From NCBI GenBank assembly GCA_014904845.1, contig MU119691.1:1-27102 (forward strand): a DNA stretch of 27,102 nt, given 5' to 3'. Of the stretch, positions 11,021-22,425 are shown piece by piece. The notes beneath the pieces were generated by a model that made no database searches, was not told where the DNA came from, and saw only the letters and a program-made list of their open reading frames with translations. The position numbers and the translations under genes were made by a program. Source of the stretch: Acephala macrosclerotiorum. Taxonomy: Eukaryota; Ascomycota; Leotiomycetes; Helotiales; Mollisiaceae. The stretch's first letter is position 1. Each line of letters starts with the position of its first letter.

Positions 11021-11689
11021 TTAAAAGTTTATAATCGAATTAGCGATCAAAAAAATAATTAAAAAAATCAAAAAGAAATTTTTTGGTTTTTTTAATTAAA
11101 TAAAATAAACAAAAAATTAATTAAAAAACGTAATTAAAAACGCTCAAAAAAATTACAAAATAAAAATATACGTAATAAAAAATCTAAATAAAATAAACGC
11201 TATAATTTTATTGAAAACAATGAAAAAAATTACAAAAATTTCAGTAATTAATTTTTTATTATTATCGTCGAAAAAACTAAAATTTTTATAGTTTTTATAA
11301 TAAATAAAAAAAAAGCGATATAAAATTATCGTTAAAACTATAAAAAAAAAAATATAATTACAATTTTTAAAAAATTATTCGAAATATTTTAAAAAAAAAA
11401 AATCGATAATTTAATTATAAAAAGAATTTTTAGTTTCGTTTAATACGATTCTAGTAAATATATTAAAGTTCAAATTTTCAATTCGAGATTAATCAATAAA
11501 ATCAAAAGTAAAATTATTAATATTTTCTACGAAAAATCGAAATTAATAATTCAAAAATATGACGAAAAAAAAGAAATAATTTTTACGTAATTTTCGATAA
11601 TACAAAAAATTAATCAACGATTAATTGTCGTTTTAATACTTTTTTTAATTCAATTTTTAAACAAAAAAATTAACATGTAATTTCGTAAT

Positions 11690-12100
11690 ATTATTCAAAT
11701 TTATATTTAATTTACGACAAATTTTCAACGATTTATATTAGTACGTTTATCGAAAGAAATTCGCTATTTATATTTACTAAATACGATTATAATTATTTTG
11801 AAACTTTTATATGAAATTGCGAAAACAAAAATACATTAATCGATTACGTATTACAAGTATTATAAAAAGAAATTATTTATAGTTATATCGATATACGATT
11901 TTTGTTTTCTAATTACGATTATTAAAAATTTTTTCGATATTATTAGAATACAAATCGATAATACGTTTATACTAGTAAAAGAAAAAAATTTTATTTTCGA
12001 AAAAAACGAATTTAATAAAATTAAAATTTTGATTAAATTTAAAAAGATTTTAATATTAAAAATATTATTAATTTTCAATAAATACATTTTAATTTAATTC
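11690..12100 (+). pseudogene. Copia reverse transcriptase relic
   Basis: Same frame as the integrase. RLSKEIRYLYLLNTIIII and LLYEIAKT (about 11740-11825) correspond to the segment around the conserved P-L-Y-G motif. SIYDFCFLIT follows, and RIQIDNTFILV (about 11950-11980) sits at the catalytic Asp-Asp position, here Asp-Asn. ILLIFNKYIL ends the domain. The open frame on the opposite strand at 11860-12087 is only the antisense shadow of this stretch. Confidence 0.85.
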
Positions 12101-12329
12101 GAAAATACGATTCAATTACAATAAAAAGATTAAAATAAGAAAATTAAACTAATAAATATTAAATTATTTAATTTTCAAATTAAATATTAAAAACAATAAA
12201 TTAAAAAAATTTATATTATTATAATTTGTTAATTTGAAACAATTTTCGATTTATTTATTATTATTTAATATCAAAATTTAACAAAAAAAAAAATTATTAT
12301 ATTAAATAAAAAATTAAAATAGTAAATTA

Positions 12330-12860
12330 AAAACTTAAATCGAGAATTCAAATATATTACTTTTGATTTATTTATAGTGAAATTTTTCGTTTTTATCGAT
12401 AATTTATTTGTAAATAATAAAAATTTTAATTCTCAGATTAAATATAAAATCATTTTAGTAAATAAACGTCAATTGAACGATAAAAAATTTGAAATCAAAA
12501 GAAATTTTATTTACTACAATTCTATTAAAAGTAAACGCATTATTAAAGCGTTCTAATTTTTGAGATATATAGTATAGTAAAAAAAATCGATATAATAATC
12601 GCAATTGAATTTATTATTAATATAATTACTTAATAATTCGATTTTTTTAAAATCTCGATAATCGTTTATATAAACTTATATTCGTTATACGAGTATTTAA
12701 TCAAATTAGAAACAATCAAAAAAAAGCGTTTTATAATCGATATTATAATTTTTCACTAATCGTATAAACGCAAAAAATTATAAGAAATTCGATAAATTAA
12801 CGATTAAAATAATTCAATAAATACTATAATAAAATCAATATTTAATAAGATTTTAAAAAA
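12330..12860 (+). pseudogene. Copia RNase H relic with a 1-nt frameshift
   Basis: KFFVFIDNLFVNNK (about 12380-12421) and NFIYYNSIKSKRI (about 12504-12545) are in the integrase/RT frame. The match then continues one frame over with VLIFEIYSIV (from about 12550) and NLYSLYEYLIKL, KKRFIIDIIIF and SYKRKKL (12673-12785). So one base has been lost or gained near 12549, in addition to RIP-type stops. This is the 3'-terminal domain of Copia pol, lying about 0.4 kb before the 3' LTR. Confidence 0.87.
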
Positions 12861-13253
12861 GTTTTTAAATATAAATCACTTTAAAATTCGAATAAAAAAA
12901 TAGATTAAAAAAAAAAAAAACGACAAAAACAATACAAAGAATTAAAAAAAATATTTATTGAAAAAAAAAATAAAAAAAAAATAATTTTTGTATTGTATTT
13001 CGAATCTTGTAATTGTTTAATTTATAAGACTAAAAAAAAGAGAATTATTTCAATCTCGGCGTTTATAACTTTCGACGAACTTCGAGAATAGCGCTAATCT
13101 ATTAACGTTGTTTTCAAAGTTTAATCACATGATTTTTGCATTAAAATATCAGTGAGTTTTACGTATTAACGAACTACAATAAAAAAAGAAAATAATAACG
13201 TTTTTTAAATAGTTGAATTAAACTAATTCTTATTACAAAAAAAGAACTACTAG

Positions 13254-13508
13254 TGTAAATACAATATTAGTTTAGTAGTCACGTGCGGTACTAGGCCAGA
13301 TCAAGACTAGCGCCGCTTGCGCTAGAATTGAGATTATATTTTTCAATTTTTGCGCGTTTACTAGATTTAGAACTTACAATCAATCAACGAATTATTTAAT
13401 TTATTTATTTATTTCGTTTTTAGTTTATTACTAATAATAAGTATTTTTAGTAATACTAATATTAATTAATAGTTGTTCAATTAATTACGAAATAATTAGA
13501 TTTTTATT
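13254..13508 (+). repeat. 3' LTR of the Copia element
   Basis: A direct repeat of 7179-7433. All five differences are transitions (three adenines here where the 5' LTR has G, one G where it has A, one C where it has T). It is preceded by a purine-rich run (ACAAAAAAAGAAC, about 13235-13247) that could be the polypurine tract. The hairpin is at 13307-13325. Confidence 0.93.
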
Positions 13509-14390
13509 ATTAATAATAATAATTATAATATTATTAAATTAATATATTTAATAAATATAAAAATTTAAAAAAATATTTTTATTTTTTTATAATTAATTAA
13601 AAAAATTATAATTATAATTAATAATAATATTAATAACATTTTAAAATTAATTATTAATATAATATTTATTACGATTAAAATTATTATTAAAAGAAAATTT
13701 AAAAATTTAAAAATTATATATAAAATATACAATTAAAAATAAATTATATTTATATAATAAATAATAATTTAATTAATATATTTATTTTTCGAATTTATTA
13801 AAAATAATACGTAATAATTTATTTAATAATTTAATTTTTTTAATTTTTTTAATTATAATTATTAATATATTAAAAAATTTAATTTTTGTTTAATTATTTT
13901 AAATTAATTTTATTATTAATAATTTTATAATTAAAAAAAATAATTATATTATTTTTATTATTATTATTAAATACGTTTAATAATTTATATATAATTTTAA
14001 AGAATTTTAAATTACGTTTTAATAATTTTTTTATTTTTATTATTATTATTTTTAATTTTTATTATATTTTTATTAATTTTAATTATTATCGAAATATTTA
14101 ATCTTATAAATATATTATTATTAAACAAATTATTTTTTACTTTTTTTTTTATAAAAAAAATATAATATTAATATACGTTATTATTTTTTTAATAATTTTA
14201 TAATTTGCTTTATTTTATATTTCGTTTTTGTAAAATTTATTTTTTATTTTCTTATTAAATTGAAATAAATAGTAAACGGTTCTTGTTATTAATATTTTAA
14301 TTATATAAGTTTTTAAACTCATTTCAATTATTATAAAGTATTTATTAATAAATTTATAATTTTTTTAATAAAGTCTTCAAATTTGTCGAG
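13509..14390. repeat. AT-rich RIP-degraded block, unassigned
   Basis: Almost pure A/T, with the few cytosines mostly in CpG. It is the right-hand continuation of the degraded DNA into which the Copia element inserted. No domain relic or gene is readable. Composition normalises at about 14380-14400. Confidence 0.6.
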
Positions 14391-15354
14391 AGGCAGTTTT
14401 TTATTTAAAAGATAACAAGCACGGAGCTAAGACCCAAGAAAAGATAAATTATTAAATAGAGAAATAGAACTTAAAAGTGTACATTAGTAGACAGTAGATA
14501 CTCAATTCGCATAAATGTACTTGACCAAGCCTCCGGGCAACAGAAAATGCACAAAAGGTATGCAAGAGACCAAGGCATCCCGAAGTCTCGTCATTTATAG
14601 CGAACATGCAAGGGCAAGTAAGGCTCCTTATGAAGTCCGCGAGAAGATACTCCACACCCAGCCAACAGCTCCGCACTCATCTTTTACGGAACCGGAGAAG
14701 TCAACGCCTCCTTCAGCTCGCAGCCACTCTCATTCTCCCCATCGCTCTAACATGCCACCACACACCCAGGGCTCAAACGAATATCGCTTGCGCAAGAGGT
14801 GATACCACCCCCTTCTAGGGCTTGTCTATTGCCATCAAAGTAATCATCTTACTTTCTCCGTACTGGTAAGTGGAGAGAGATGGAAATGATTATCTGGCTA
14901 GATGGTGCTAATCAAGGGTTGTGGATTGAGAGAACGCCTAAAAACTGAACTGCAAACCGCTGATGTTAACCTTTTGTGATGTTTTCGCCCATGCATCTGA
15001 TCCCTTCCTCGCGTTGAACGCCGCTTCCCTCGACCGTACCTGCTCCCACCTTGGGATTAGCCGATAGAAAAATAAGTTCCTCTTCAGATATACGTCACTG
15101 CAGATGCCAAGGGATAAGTAGGCACACATAGCTTGAGTTTTTCCCCCGTCTAACCGCGGGAGGAAGCCTATCGAACTCTGGCCCGTGATAATAGAGTAAA
15201 AATTAAAAAAGACTCTGCTTTAAATAAAAATTATTAAAATATAAAACTGTGGTATATAAAAGTTAAAAGCCATCACTCAACCATCTCGATGAATTTTATG
15301 AAGTATTAAAGTTTGGATACACAACCTAACAAGATTCATAGCCCTACTTATCAT
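14391..15354. other. Intergenic region downstream of the Trk gene, no supported gene
   Basis: Mixed composition. The longest frame, 14515-14802 (+, 95 codons), is Ser/Pro/His-rich and has no recognisable domain; an overlapping minus-strand frame is no better. An imperfect hairpin (TAATCAT 14841-14847 with ATGATTA 14886-14892) is present. The 3' UTR of the Trk gene should lie just below 15355. Confidence 0.4.
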
Positions 15355-17706
15355 TTAGGCCTCCATGCTCCTACTTACCCTCCTCTCTAGCCTAATCCTC
15401 GCATCCTCTTCCTCGGCCCTATCCAATCTTTCCCCAGGCAACAGAACTGCCATATCAATCACGACTGGGAGACCCCGATGCCGGCCCCTCAGCATAACCG
15501 CACAGAGAATAAGCTTGCTTAATGTATGCCAAGCTCCGCAAAAGCTGTATTGGTCCCACGGAACCCCGACACTAATTCCAACGCAGCCATAGCCGGACAC
15601 TACTTCGAAGATGACGTTAAAGACCGAGAAAATTTTCGGATCGCGCTCGAATTGGGATGTTTCGATGACCATTATGAAGAGGACGGCGAGGGCCAACCAC
15701 CATAGGTCGTGTGCCAACTGTGCGCGTAGCTGCTGCCTCAAGAAATAGGTTCCTGTGCCTTCGCCCAACCTACTAATTCTCTTACGAAACAGTCCCAAGA
15801 ACCTTGAAGTTTTAGTACTGCGGTCGTGCTCGACGTCATCAGCGTAAATGCCTAGGCTGCGTTCTTCGTAGACATTGGTGCTTCGCATTGTCATGGTCAC
15901 AGGAAAGGCAGAGATGTACATCATGATCGTGTAGAGAAATTGAGTTCCAATCCGCAGAGATGGAATGGGGACAACGTAGAAGCCACCGGACCGTACGGCG
16001 GTAGCTTGGAAGAGCCCATCAATGACCCTTGCGCGGAGCGGGAGGTAGTCGAGGGCTCTGTTGCCGATCTTTGGAGCTATTAGCTTTGGGAAGGGAAGTT
16101 TGCGAGCATTCAGATTGAGTATAAGTTCTTTCATCGTAGGATAGAGAAAGGAAATTGGGGACTTGCATTGAGAATGAGAAACCCGGCCCAGTCGATACCA
16201 TTCAAGACAATGACCGAAATCAATAACCACCACGTAGAACTCGTAGGAAAGAGGTTGGTATAGCATCTTCTAGGATGAGCTAACAAAAACCTTAATGCCT
16301 CCCTCTGCTCACTCCACCTTTCCGGCGTGAGCTTTAATAACGCCCAAACAATGATCCGTAGAAAGACTGGATAGCATGTATTCCCTGCCAGGATCATAAG
16401 CGCCATTGTGATGAGCATGTAATCAGACGTCTGAAACGCCGTCATATTGGCGTCAATAAGACTGTAGCCGTTATTGTTGAAAGCAGACACCCCATTGAAA
16501 GCTCCCGCCCAAAAGGGGTTCAGCCCATTTGACCGAGCAACGCTGGGGCGGTTGGCGGTGATCCAGGCGCCAAGACCAATGCAGCCAAAGAGTTGCGAGA
16601 GGATGAAGTACGCGGGGACAAGCCAGACCAAGATGCGGATTGCGTGGTATTCGACCCCTCCAAGACGACGTCGCTGGAGGCGGGTTAGATGCGCTAGCTC
16701 GGAGTTCCGTCTGTAGGCAAATGAATATGGACCGAAATCTTCGCCTATGTTGCTCTTTGTATTTGAATGCTCTACGTGTTGTTTCTCTGCGGGATGCTGC
16801 ATATGGGTGATGTGAATATGCGCGAATCGTGCTCCAATGCCGTGAGCAGAGAAGAACGACCGATGATGCTTCTGCCGCGGCTGCAGAATTTTCCCGCCTA
16901 GTGGAGGACTAACCTTTGCGCCATCGAAGGATTTTGTAAGATTTTCTTCATTACGATTGCTCGTATTCGCAGGGTCTGAGAGCTGTGGTTGTGGTTGTTG
17001 TTGTAGTTGTTGAACAGCGCTATCCTTATTTACTTGGGTCTCACCCTCCCTTGCTCGGCATCCTGATCGGTGGGCCTCGATATCCCCGTTAATATTTGGC
17101 TTATCACCCCTAGGTAGTTCCAATTGATCTGAACCTCCAGGTACGCAGATAAAAGTTTCCCGCGGCTCCAATGGTAGTTCCGGTGTTATGTTTGGCGGTT
17201 TCTCAGCAGGAGGTTTAGCAGTACCACTCCGAGATAGTGGCAGTAGTAAGATGCTACGGGATTTACTCCTATTACTTTCCCGTTTCTGCCGTTCCTCTTC
17301 CAGGACTTCTTTAAATCTAATCTCAAACGCTCTGGAGCGGATCCCCGTGACGAAAGCTGACACAAATATCGAGGATCCGAGCAGCATGAGCAAAAAAATA
17401 ATGAATTGTTGAAAGGTGTTTAGAGTTGACAGGTTTATTGTGTTCAGGCCCCTGATAAAATATTAGCCATCACCATACAATGATGTCCTGGGATACTTAC
17501 GCTTCAGTCATTGCACTAGTGGTGAGAAATATAGAGTCAATGAAGGTAACTTTGCGGGGTGGCGTTGACGAGCCCCAGAAGATAACTCCTGATATGAGAC
17601 ATGTTGCAATGAAGTAAATGTAATGAACACTTATGAAGTTGAGTGGAGGCAACCATTGGTTGAAAATGCGACGAACCCTCTTGATATATCTAGGAGATGG
17701 AGACAT
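15355..17706 (-). CDS. Trk-family potassium transporter, three exons
   Basis: Exons are 17706-17501, 17451-16167 and 16068-15355, 2205 nt in total, encoding 734 residues. Intron 1 (17500-17452, 49 bp) is GTAAGT...ATCAG. Intron 2 (16166-16069, 98 bp) needs a GC-AG boundary (GCAAGT...CAAAG) and has a GCTAAT branch-like site. The four Trk pore segments are present: SAMTEAGLNT across intron 1 (about 65-74), SAFNNNGYSLIDANM (about 391-405), GLFQATAVRSGGFYVV (about 515-530) and VVSGYGCVGISVG (about 653-665), each with the conserved Gly of the selectivity region. RSTNVYEERSLGI and the C-terminal RGRHRGLPVVIDMAVLLP are also typical. A long hydrophilic cytoplasmic loop (about 110-300) separates the first and second membrane-pore units, as in fungal Trk proteins. 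It should drive high-affinity K+ uptake at the plasma membrane. The gene looks intact despite AT-rich blocks on both sides. Confidence 0.93.
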
Positions 17707-18163
17707 TAATTCAGGATTCTCTCTACCCCAACATAGAGAAACGCGCGTCGTAATAGACTGCGGACAAATTTCTCGATAGGAGATTATGAAGAATTAAGAT
17801 AAATTTTACAGTTCCGATATGTGAACACGCATAACAGAAATCGTGCAGACTGATCTACTGTATGTAAGCATTGGAACATGCTACAGTAGATCTTCGAAAT
17901 TCTCCAGATCTTGGGTTATGTCACGTCATAAGGTTACCGTCTGCTGATCAAAAAAACGTACGGTACATCACGATATCTGTAACGCCACGCTAAGATCTCG
18001 TTACGAAGTACAGGGCCTAATGATTGTTAGGCGAGGCAGAATGACGTCGGGCTGCAGCCAATCAGACCACCAGAAAAGCACCTGCTCTACACTTAGAGAG
18101 GTGACTTTTTATGCTGCTTTAAATATGGTGCTTTCCTCGTTCTTTAACCATCAAAACCATCAA
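17707..18163. other. Upstream region between the Trk gene and the transposase fragment
   Basis: Normal-composition, non-coding sequence that must hold the Trk promoter (reading leftward). It contains the inverted repeat at 17852-17892 and TGACGT-like boxes (complement in GTCACGTCAT near 17920; AATGACGTCGG near 18040). Part of it, from about 17882 rightward, may be the 5' terminal region of the transposon whose gene starts at 18164. Confidence 0.5.
17852..17892. repeat. 41-bp inverted repeat (possible transposon terminal repeats or regulatory hairpin)
   Basis: Perfect 11-bp arms GATCTACTGTA (17852-17862) and TACAGTAGATC (17882-17892) flank 19 bp. The right arm begins TACAGT, resembling the ends of Tc1/mariner elements (TA target then CAGT), and lies about 270 bp upstream of a Tc1-like transposase start. 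It is also about 145-185 bp upstream of the Trk start codon. Confidence 0.7.
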
Positions 18164-18505
18164 ATGGACTACTCTACGCTAAAACCTCTCTACATCCCTA
18201 TACTTTACACTCCTTCGCAGGAATTTACAAGGGATGAGAAACTACAAATCCAAACCCTCTATTACACAGCTGGATGGAGCATTACTAACCTTTTACTCTA
18301 ATTTCCCAGGCTCTCGAGACACCAGATTGATTATTCCCTCGAAACTCGACTTACTCCTCAAAAGCCTGGCCACTGCGGCAAGCATATACTCTTTACTCCT
18401 CACCATCGCAAGCAACTTATTGCCTGGGTTACTACCGACTCTCACACTCGAGATGTGCCTTGGCATGAAATCCCTAAATACCTTGGTTGGCAAAACTCTC
18501 TACAG
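18164..18505 (+). pseudogene. Tc1/mariner-like transposase, N-terminal fragment with premature stop
   Basis: One frame reads MDYSTLKPLYIPILYTPSQ, then FTRDEKLQIQTLYYTAGWS, a stop at 18299-18301, then FPRLSRHQIDYSLETRLTPQ, GHCGKHILFTPHHRKQLIAW and VPWHEIPKYLGWQNS before a stop at 18506-18508. The pattern of a helix-turn-helix, an RLTPQK linker, a second DNA-binding helix set and an I-x-x-x-LGW motif is the N-terminal DNA-binding region of fungal Tc1-like transposases. The internal TAA lies where C-to-T of a CAA would produce it. The DDE catalytic domain should follow to the right, but the sequence becomes AT-rich within about 15 bp and no catalytic motif is readable. The gene is either truncated there or RIP-destroyed beyond that point. 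Confidence 0.8.
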
Positions 18506-19439
18506 TAATATTGAGTCTATAAAAATATAAGAATATTCGATAATTTTATTGATTTCAAGTCAATAAATAATAAACGTAAAACTTTATAATTTATCGATAA
18601 TTTTTCGATATATTATAAATTAAAACTCGATAAATATTAATAAAAATTTTTATAATATCGTAATAAATTATATATTCTCAAAATTAATAATAATATACTT
18701 TTTTTTTATTACGTAAAAAACTATAATATAAAATAAAAATAAAAATTTTAAATTTTTAAATTTTATTAAAATTTAATTAAATAAAATAATTTATAAAATT
18801 ATTTAATTTTTTTTAATTTTAATTTTTTTAATTTTTTTATTAATATTATTTATTTTTTAAATATTTTATTTATTAATTTTTTTATTAATTTAATTTTAAT
18901 AATTTTTTATAATCTTTAAATTTTATTTTATTTTTATTATTTTTAATTATTAATTTTATTTTATTTTTAATAATTATAAACGATTTTATAAAAATTATTA
19001 TTTATTCGTAGTATTTATAAATATTTACATTTTTCGATTTTTTTATTTATTATACGAAATTATTATTTTAATAATTTATAATTATTTTATTTTATAATTA
19101 AATTAATTTAATAAGAAACTTATAATTTATATAATATTTTTTATTAATAATATTAAAATACTCGAATATATTAATATATTATATTTAATAATCGTAGTTT
19201 TTATGTATTAAATATAAAAATTATTAATTATTTAAAAAATTAAATTTAAAATTAATAATATTAATATATTTTTAATTAAAATACGTAATAAATACGTATA
19301 TATATTTCAATATTAATAATTTTTATTTTTAATTATTTATATATTCGTAAAAAAATCGAAAAAATATTAATTAATATATAAATTAATAATTAAAATTAAA
19401 AAATTATTAAATTAATAATTTATTTATTTTAATCGTAAA
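18506..19439. repeat. AT-rich block, probable 3' end/LTR side of a minus-strand Copia relic
   Basis: Extremely AT-rich with no open frames. By position it lies downstream of the minus-strand RNase H relic at 19440-19690, so the end of pol and an LTR would be expected here, but no LTR pair could be identified. Confidence 0.4.
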
Positions 19440-19690
19440 ATTATTCGTATTAATAAACGTTTATAAAATTTTATTTTAATATTTATCGAATTATTATTTT
19501 TATATATTTATTATATTTTTTATAATTTTTTACGTTTATACGATTATTTTAAAATTATAATATCGATTATAAAACGTTTTTTATTCGTTATTTTTAATTT
19601 TATTAAATAATTATATAAATTTATATAAATAATAATAAAAATATTAAATAAATCGAATTATTTTATTAATTATTCGTTTTAAAAACTAAT
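19440..19690 (-). pseudogene. Minus-strand Copia RNase H relic (fragment)
   Basis: The reverse complement reads INYLIKLKITNKKRFIIDI, then SYKRKKL and NNNSIN, closely parallel to the main element's LYEYLIKL...KKRFIIDI...SYKRKKL stretch at 12679-12785. The match is lost at about 19690, where sequence of the local repeat family begins. The upstream reverse transcriptase is not seen, so the element is truncated or interrupted by copy C. Confidence 0.75.
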
Positions 19691-19766
19691 ATTAATTTTT
19701 ATTAAATTACATATTATTTACGTAATACGAATTATTTTAATTATAAACGAAAAATATTAAATTTTA

Positions 19767-21348
19767 ATTTATTTAATAAAACAAAAAATAAAAAAAAATA
19801 ATTCGTAAAAAGTTTTTTTAAACGTTTAAATATAGTATTAAATAAAATAAAAAAAGTAATATTTTTAATTTATAAAATTATATTAAATTCGATTTTAAAT
19901 TACGAATTAAAAATATTAAACGTAAAAATATATTTAAAAAAAAACACGAAAAAAATTAATTAAAAATAAAAAAATAATATATTAATTAAAAAAACTTAAA
20001 AAATACATATATAAAAAAATTTTATTTTAAAAAAATACGATTAAAAATCGAAATTTAATCGTTTTATTTCGCAATTATTAAAAAAAATAAAAATAAATTA
20101 AATTTATAAATATAAAATATCGATAAATATTTTTTAAATAAATAAAAATTTTTAAACTCGAGAAAAAAATAAATTATAATAATTATACGTAAAAATCGCA
20201 ATAATAAAAATTATAAAAATTATTATAAAATATAAATTAATAATAAAATAACGATTTATATTATAAATATAATAATAAATATAAAAATAATATATTATAA
20301 CGTTATAATTATAATTTTAAAATAAATATATTAATATAAATTATTCGATATATATATATATTATTTTTCTTTTGAAAAAAATATTATATATAATCGAAAT
20401 ATATAATAAAACGAGAATTTCGTTTATATTATTTAAAAAATTAAAATATATTTTTATTATAATACGAGAAAAAATATTAAAATAAAAACGATTATAAAAA
20501 AATAATTTAAATATAAAAAACGCGAAAAAAATTTTTATAAAAAATTAAAAATTAAATTTAAAAATCGTCGTATATTATTATAATAAAAATTAAAATAAAT
20601 AAAAAAAATTTTAAATTTTTTTTATTATATTATAATTATTATTATACGAAATTTAAATATAATATAAAAATAAAATATAAAATATATTTCAAAAAATCAA
20701 TATAAAATAAAAAACACTTTTTAATATACGAATTATCATACGAAAAAATAAATATAAAAATTAATTTTAATTTAAAATATTTATTTATAATACGTTTTTT
20801 ATAAAATATAAAATATAAAAATAAAAAAATTATTAAAAAATTTTTTTTTAATCGATTTTAATAATATTAATATTATAATTAAATAATTAAAAAAAAATAA
20901 TTTAAAATTATAAACGTAAAACGTTAAATAATTTAAAATAATTAAATCGCGAAATTAAATATATTAAATAAAAATTAAATAAATAAAAATTTAAAAATAA
21001 ATAAAAATAAAATATAAATTAACAATATTTTAATAAATTTTATTAAATTTTATTAAAAGTTTTATATATTTAAATTACGAAAATAAATTAATTCGATTTA
21101 AAAAAATATTAAAAAATCAAAAAATCAAAATTATAAATACGAAATATAACGAGAATAAAATTATTATACGAACGTTATACGAGTAATATTTTTAAACGAT
21201 TATAAAAATATATTAAAAATATAAAAATACGAAAATATTATTATTAAAACGAAAAAAATTATTATATAATTTTTAATTAATTAATATAATAATTAAAATA
21301 ATTTTATAATTTAACGATCGTTATAAATTATAAATTTAATAATAATAA
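19767..21348. other. Unassigned AT-rich segment inside repeat copy C
   Basis: About 1.58 kb with no equivalent in copies A or B at this point of the alignment. It is heavily RIP-degraded and has no open frame. No domain could be read with confidence in any frame. Terminal inverted repeats were not evident by eye. Confidence 0.4.
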
Positions 21349-22381
21349 TAATATTAAATTTTAATCGAAATATTTAAATTTAATAATTTAATTAATTTAT
21401 TAAAAAATTTTATAATAAAAATAATTTAAAAATCTCGAAATAATATATAATCGTTTTAACGAGAAATATTAAAATTTTAATTACGTTATATTTTAAATAT
21501 TAATTTAAATTATTATATAAATAATTTAATATTTAAAAATAAATTAAAATTTAATTAAATATTATTAAATTTTAAATTTTAAACGATTTTATTAATTTAT
21601 TATTACGCAAATCAATAGAATATAATCGCATTTAATAAAAATCGCGATTGTAAAACTTTTAAATACGCTATTATTTTAAGTACTAAGATCGATAATCGTT
21701 TCTTCGATGAAAAACATTAAAACTCTCTAAGTACGTTTCTATTTTAAGTATTAAAATACTAATACACTAAAATTTTACTTTTATTAACTTTATAATTGCG
21801 CAGTTTTTAAAGAGAGTTCTAAGAAGTCTTCTCTTGAAATTATATACTAAGTAAAGTAATTCAAATTGATTGAATCGATCGTAGTAATTCAATATAAAAA
21901 ACGAGAGTTTTAAAGAGTGTTTTCCTAGTATAAAACTTTATAGTAAATGCGTTTTTATTTAAAGTACCAAAGCATTTAAATACTAAAATAATTGCGTAAC
22001 TCTCAAAAGAAATCTTAAGAAATCTTTTTCTAGTAAATAATTTTCTATAATTAATTGAATCGATCGTAGTAATTGAATATAAAATTGAATATAAAACGAA
22101 AATTTTAAAGAGTATTTTTCTAGTAATAAAACTTCGTAGTAAATAGATTTTTACTTTAAATACTAATAAGTTTATTAGTTTATCGATTTTATTACTCGAT
22201 AAAATCTCGAATTACTATTTTATTTTAATAATTTAAATACTTATAAAACGCTCAAATTAAAAACTTTTAATTTGAAACTTGAAATAAAAAAAATTACTAA
22301 AATCGAAAATTTTATAGCTTTTTACAAAATCGTTTCTACGAGATCTACGAAATAAAATATACGTCGAATAAAAAAAAAAAA

Positions 22382-22425
22382 AATTCGTTCGTTAATTAAT
22401 TCGTTTATAAATCGACGAACGAATT
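22382..22425. repeat. Conserved hairpin at the 3' end of repeat copy C
   Basis: Inner arms AATTCGTT (22398-22405) and AACGAATT (22418-22425) are as in copy A. An alternative longer pairing, AATTCGTTCGT (22382-22392) with ACGAACGAATT (22415-22425), is possible in this copy. Confidence 0.6.

Larger units (their letters stand above)
7179..13508 (+). mobile_element. Degenerate LTR retrotransposon, Ty1/Copia superfamily
   Basis: A 6.33-kb unit bounded by two direct 255-bp repeats. The order integrase (10232 onward), reverse transcriptase (about 11690-12095), RNase H (about 12330-12860) on the + strand is the Copia order. All frames carry many stops and the body is AT-rich, but CpA and CpT are clearly more frequent than in the flanking blocks, so it is a younger insertion into already degraded repeats. 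A possible target duplication TTAAT (7174-7178 and 13510-13514) is weak evidence because the surroundings are so AT-rich. The gag and protease region (7434-10231) could not be read confidently, nor could a primer-binding site. It is not expected to be autonomous. Confidence 0.92.

Noticed and set aside
11860..12087. 75-codon open frame on the minus strand
   Set aside because: The opposite strand reads as Copia reverse transcriptase in the element's pol frame, so this is an antisense shadow kept open by base composition.
6002..14390. AT-rich DNA interpreted as mitochondrial or a nuclear mitochondrial insert
   Set aside because: No mitochondrial protein or RNA gene is readable. CpG is retained while CpA is lost, and LTRs with Copia pol relics explain the block.
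14515..14802. 95-codon plus-strand frame next to the AT block
   Set aside because: Low-complexity Ser/Pro/His-rich translation without recognisable features, overlapped by other frames of similar length.
14841..14892. Imperfect hairpin as a small transposon or RNA gene
   Set aside because: The arms match for only 7 bp plus a short inner stem, with no target duplication or second copy. Too weak.
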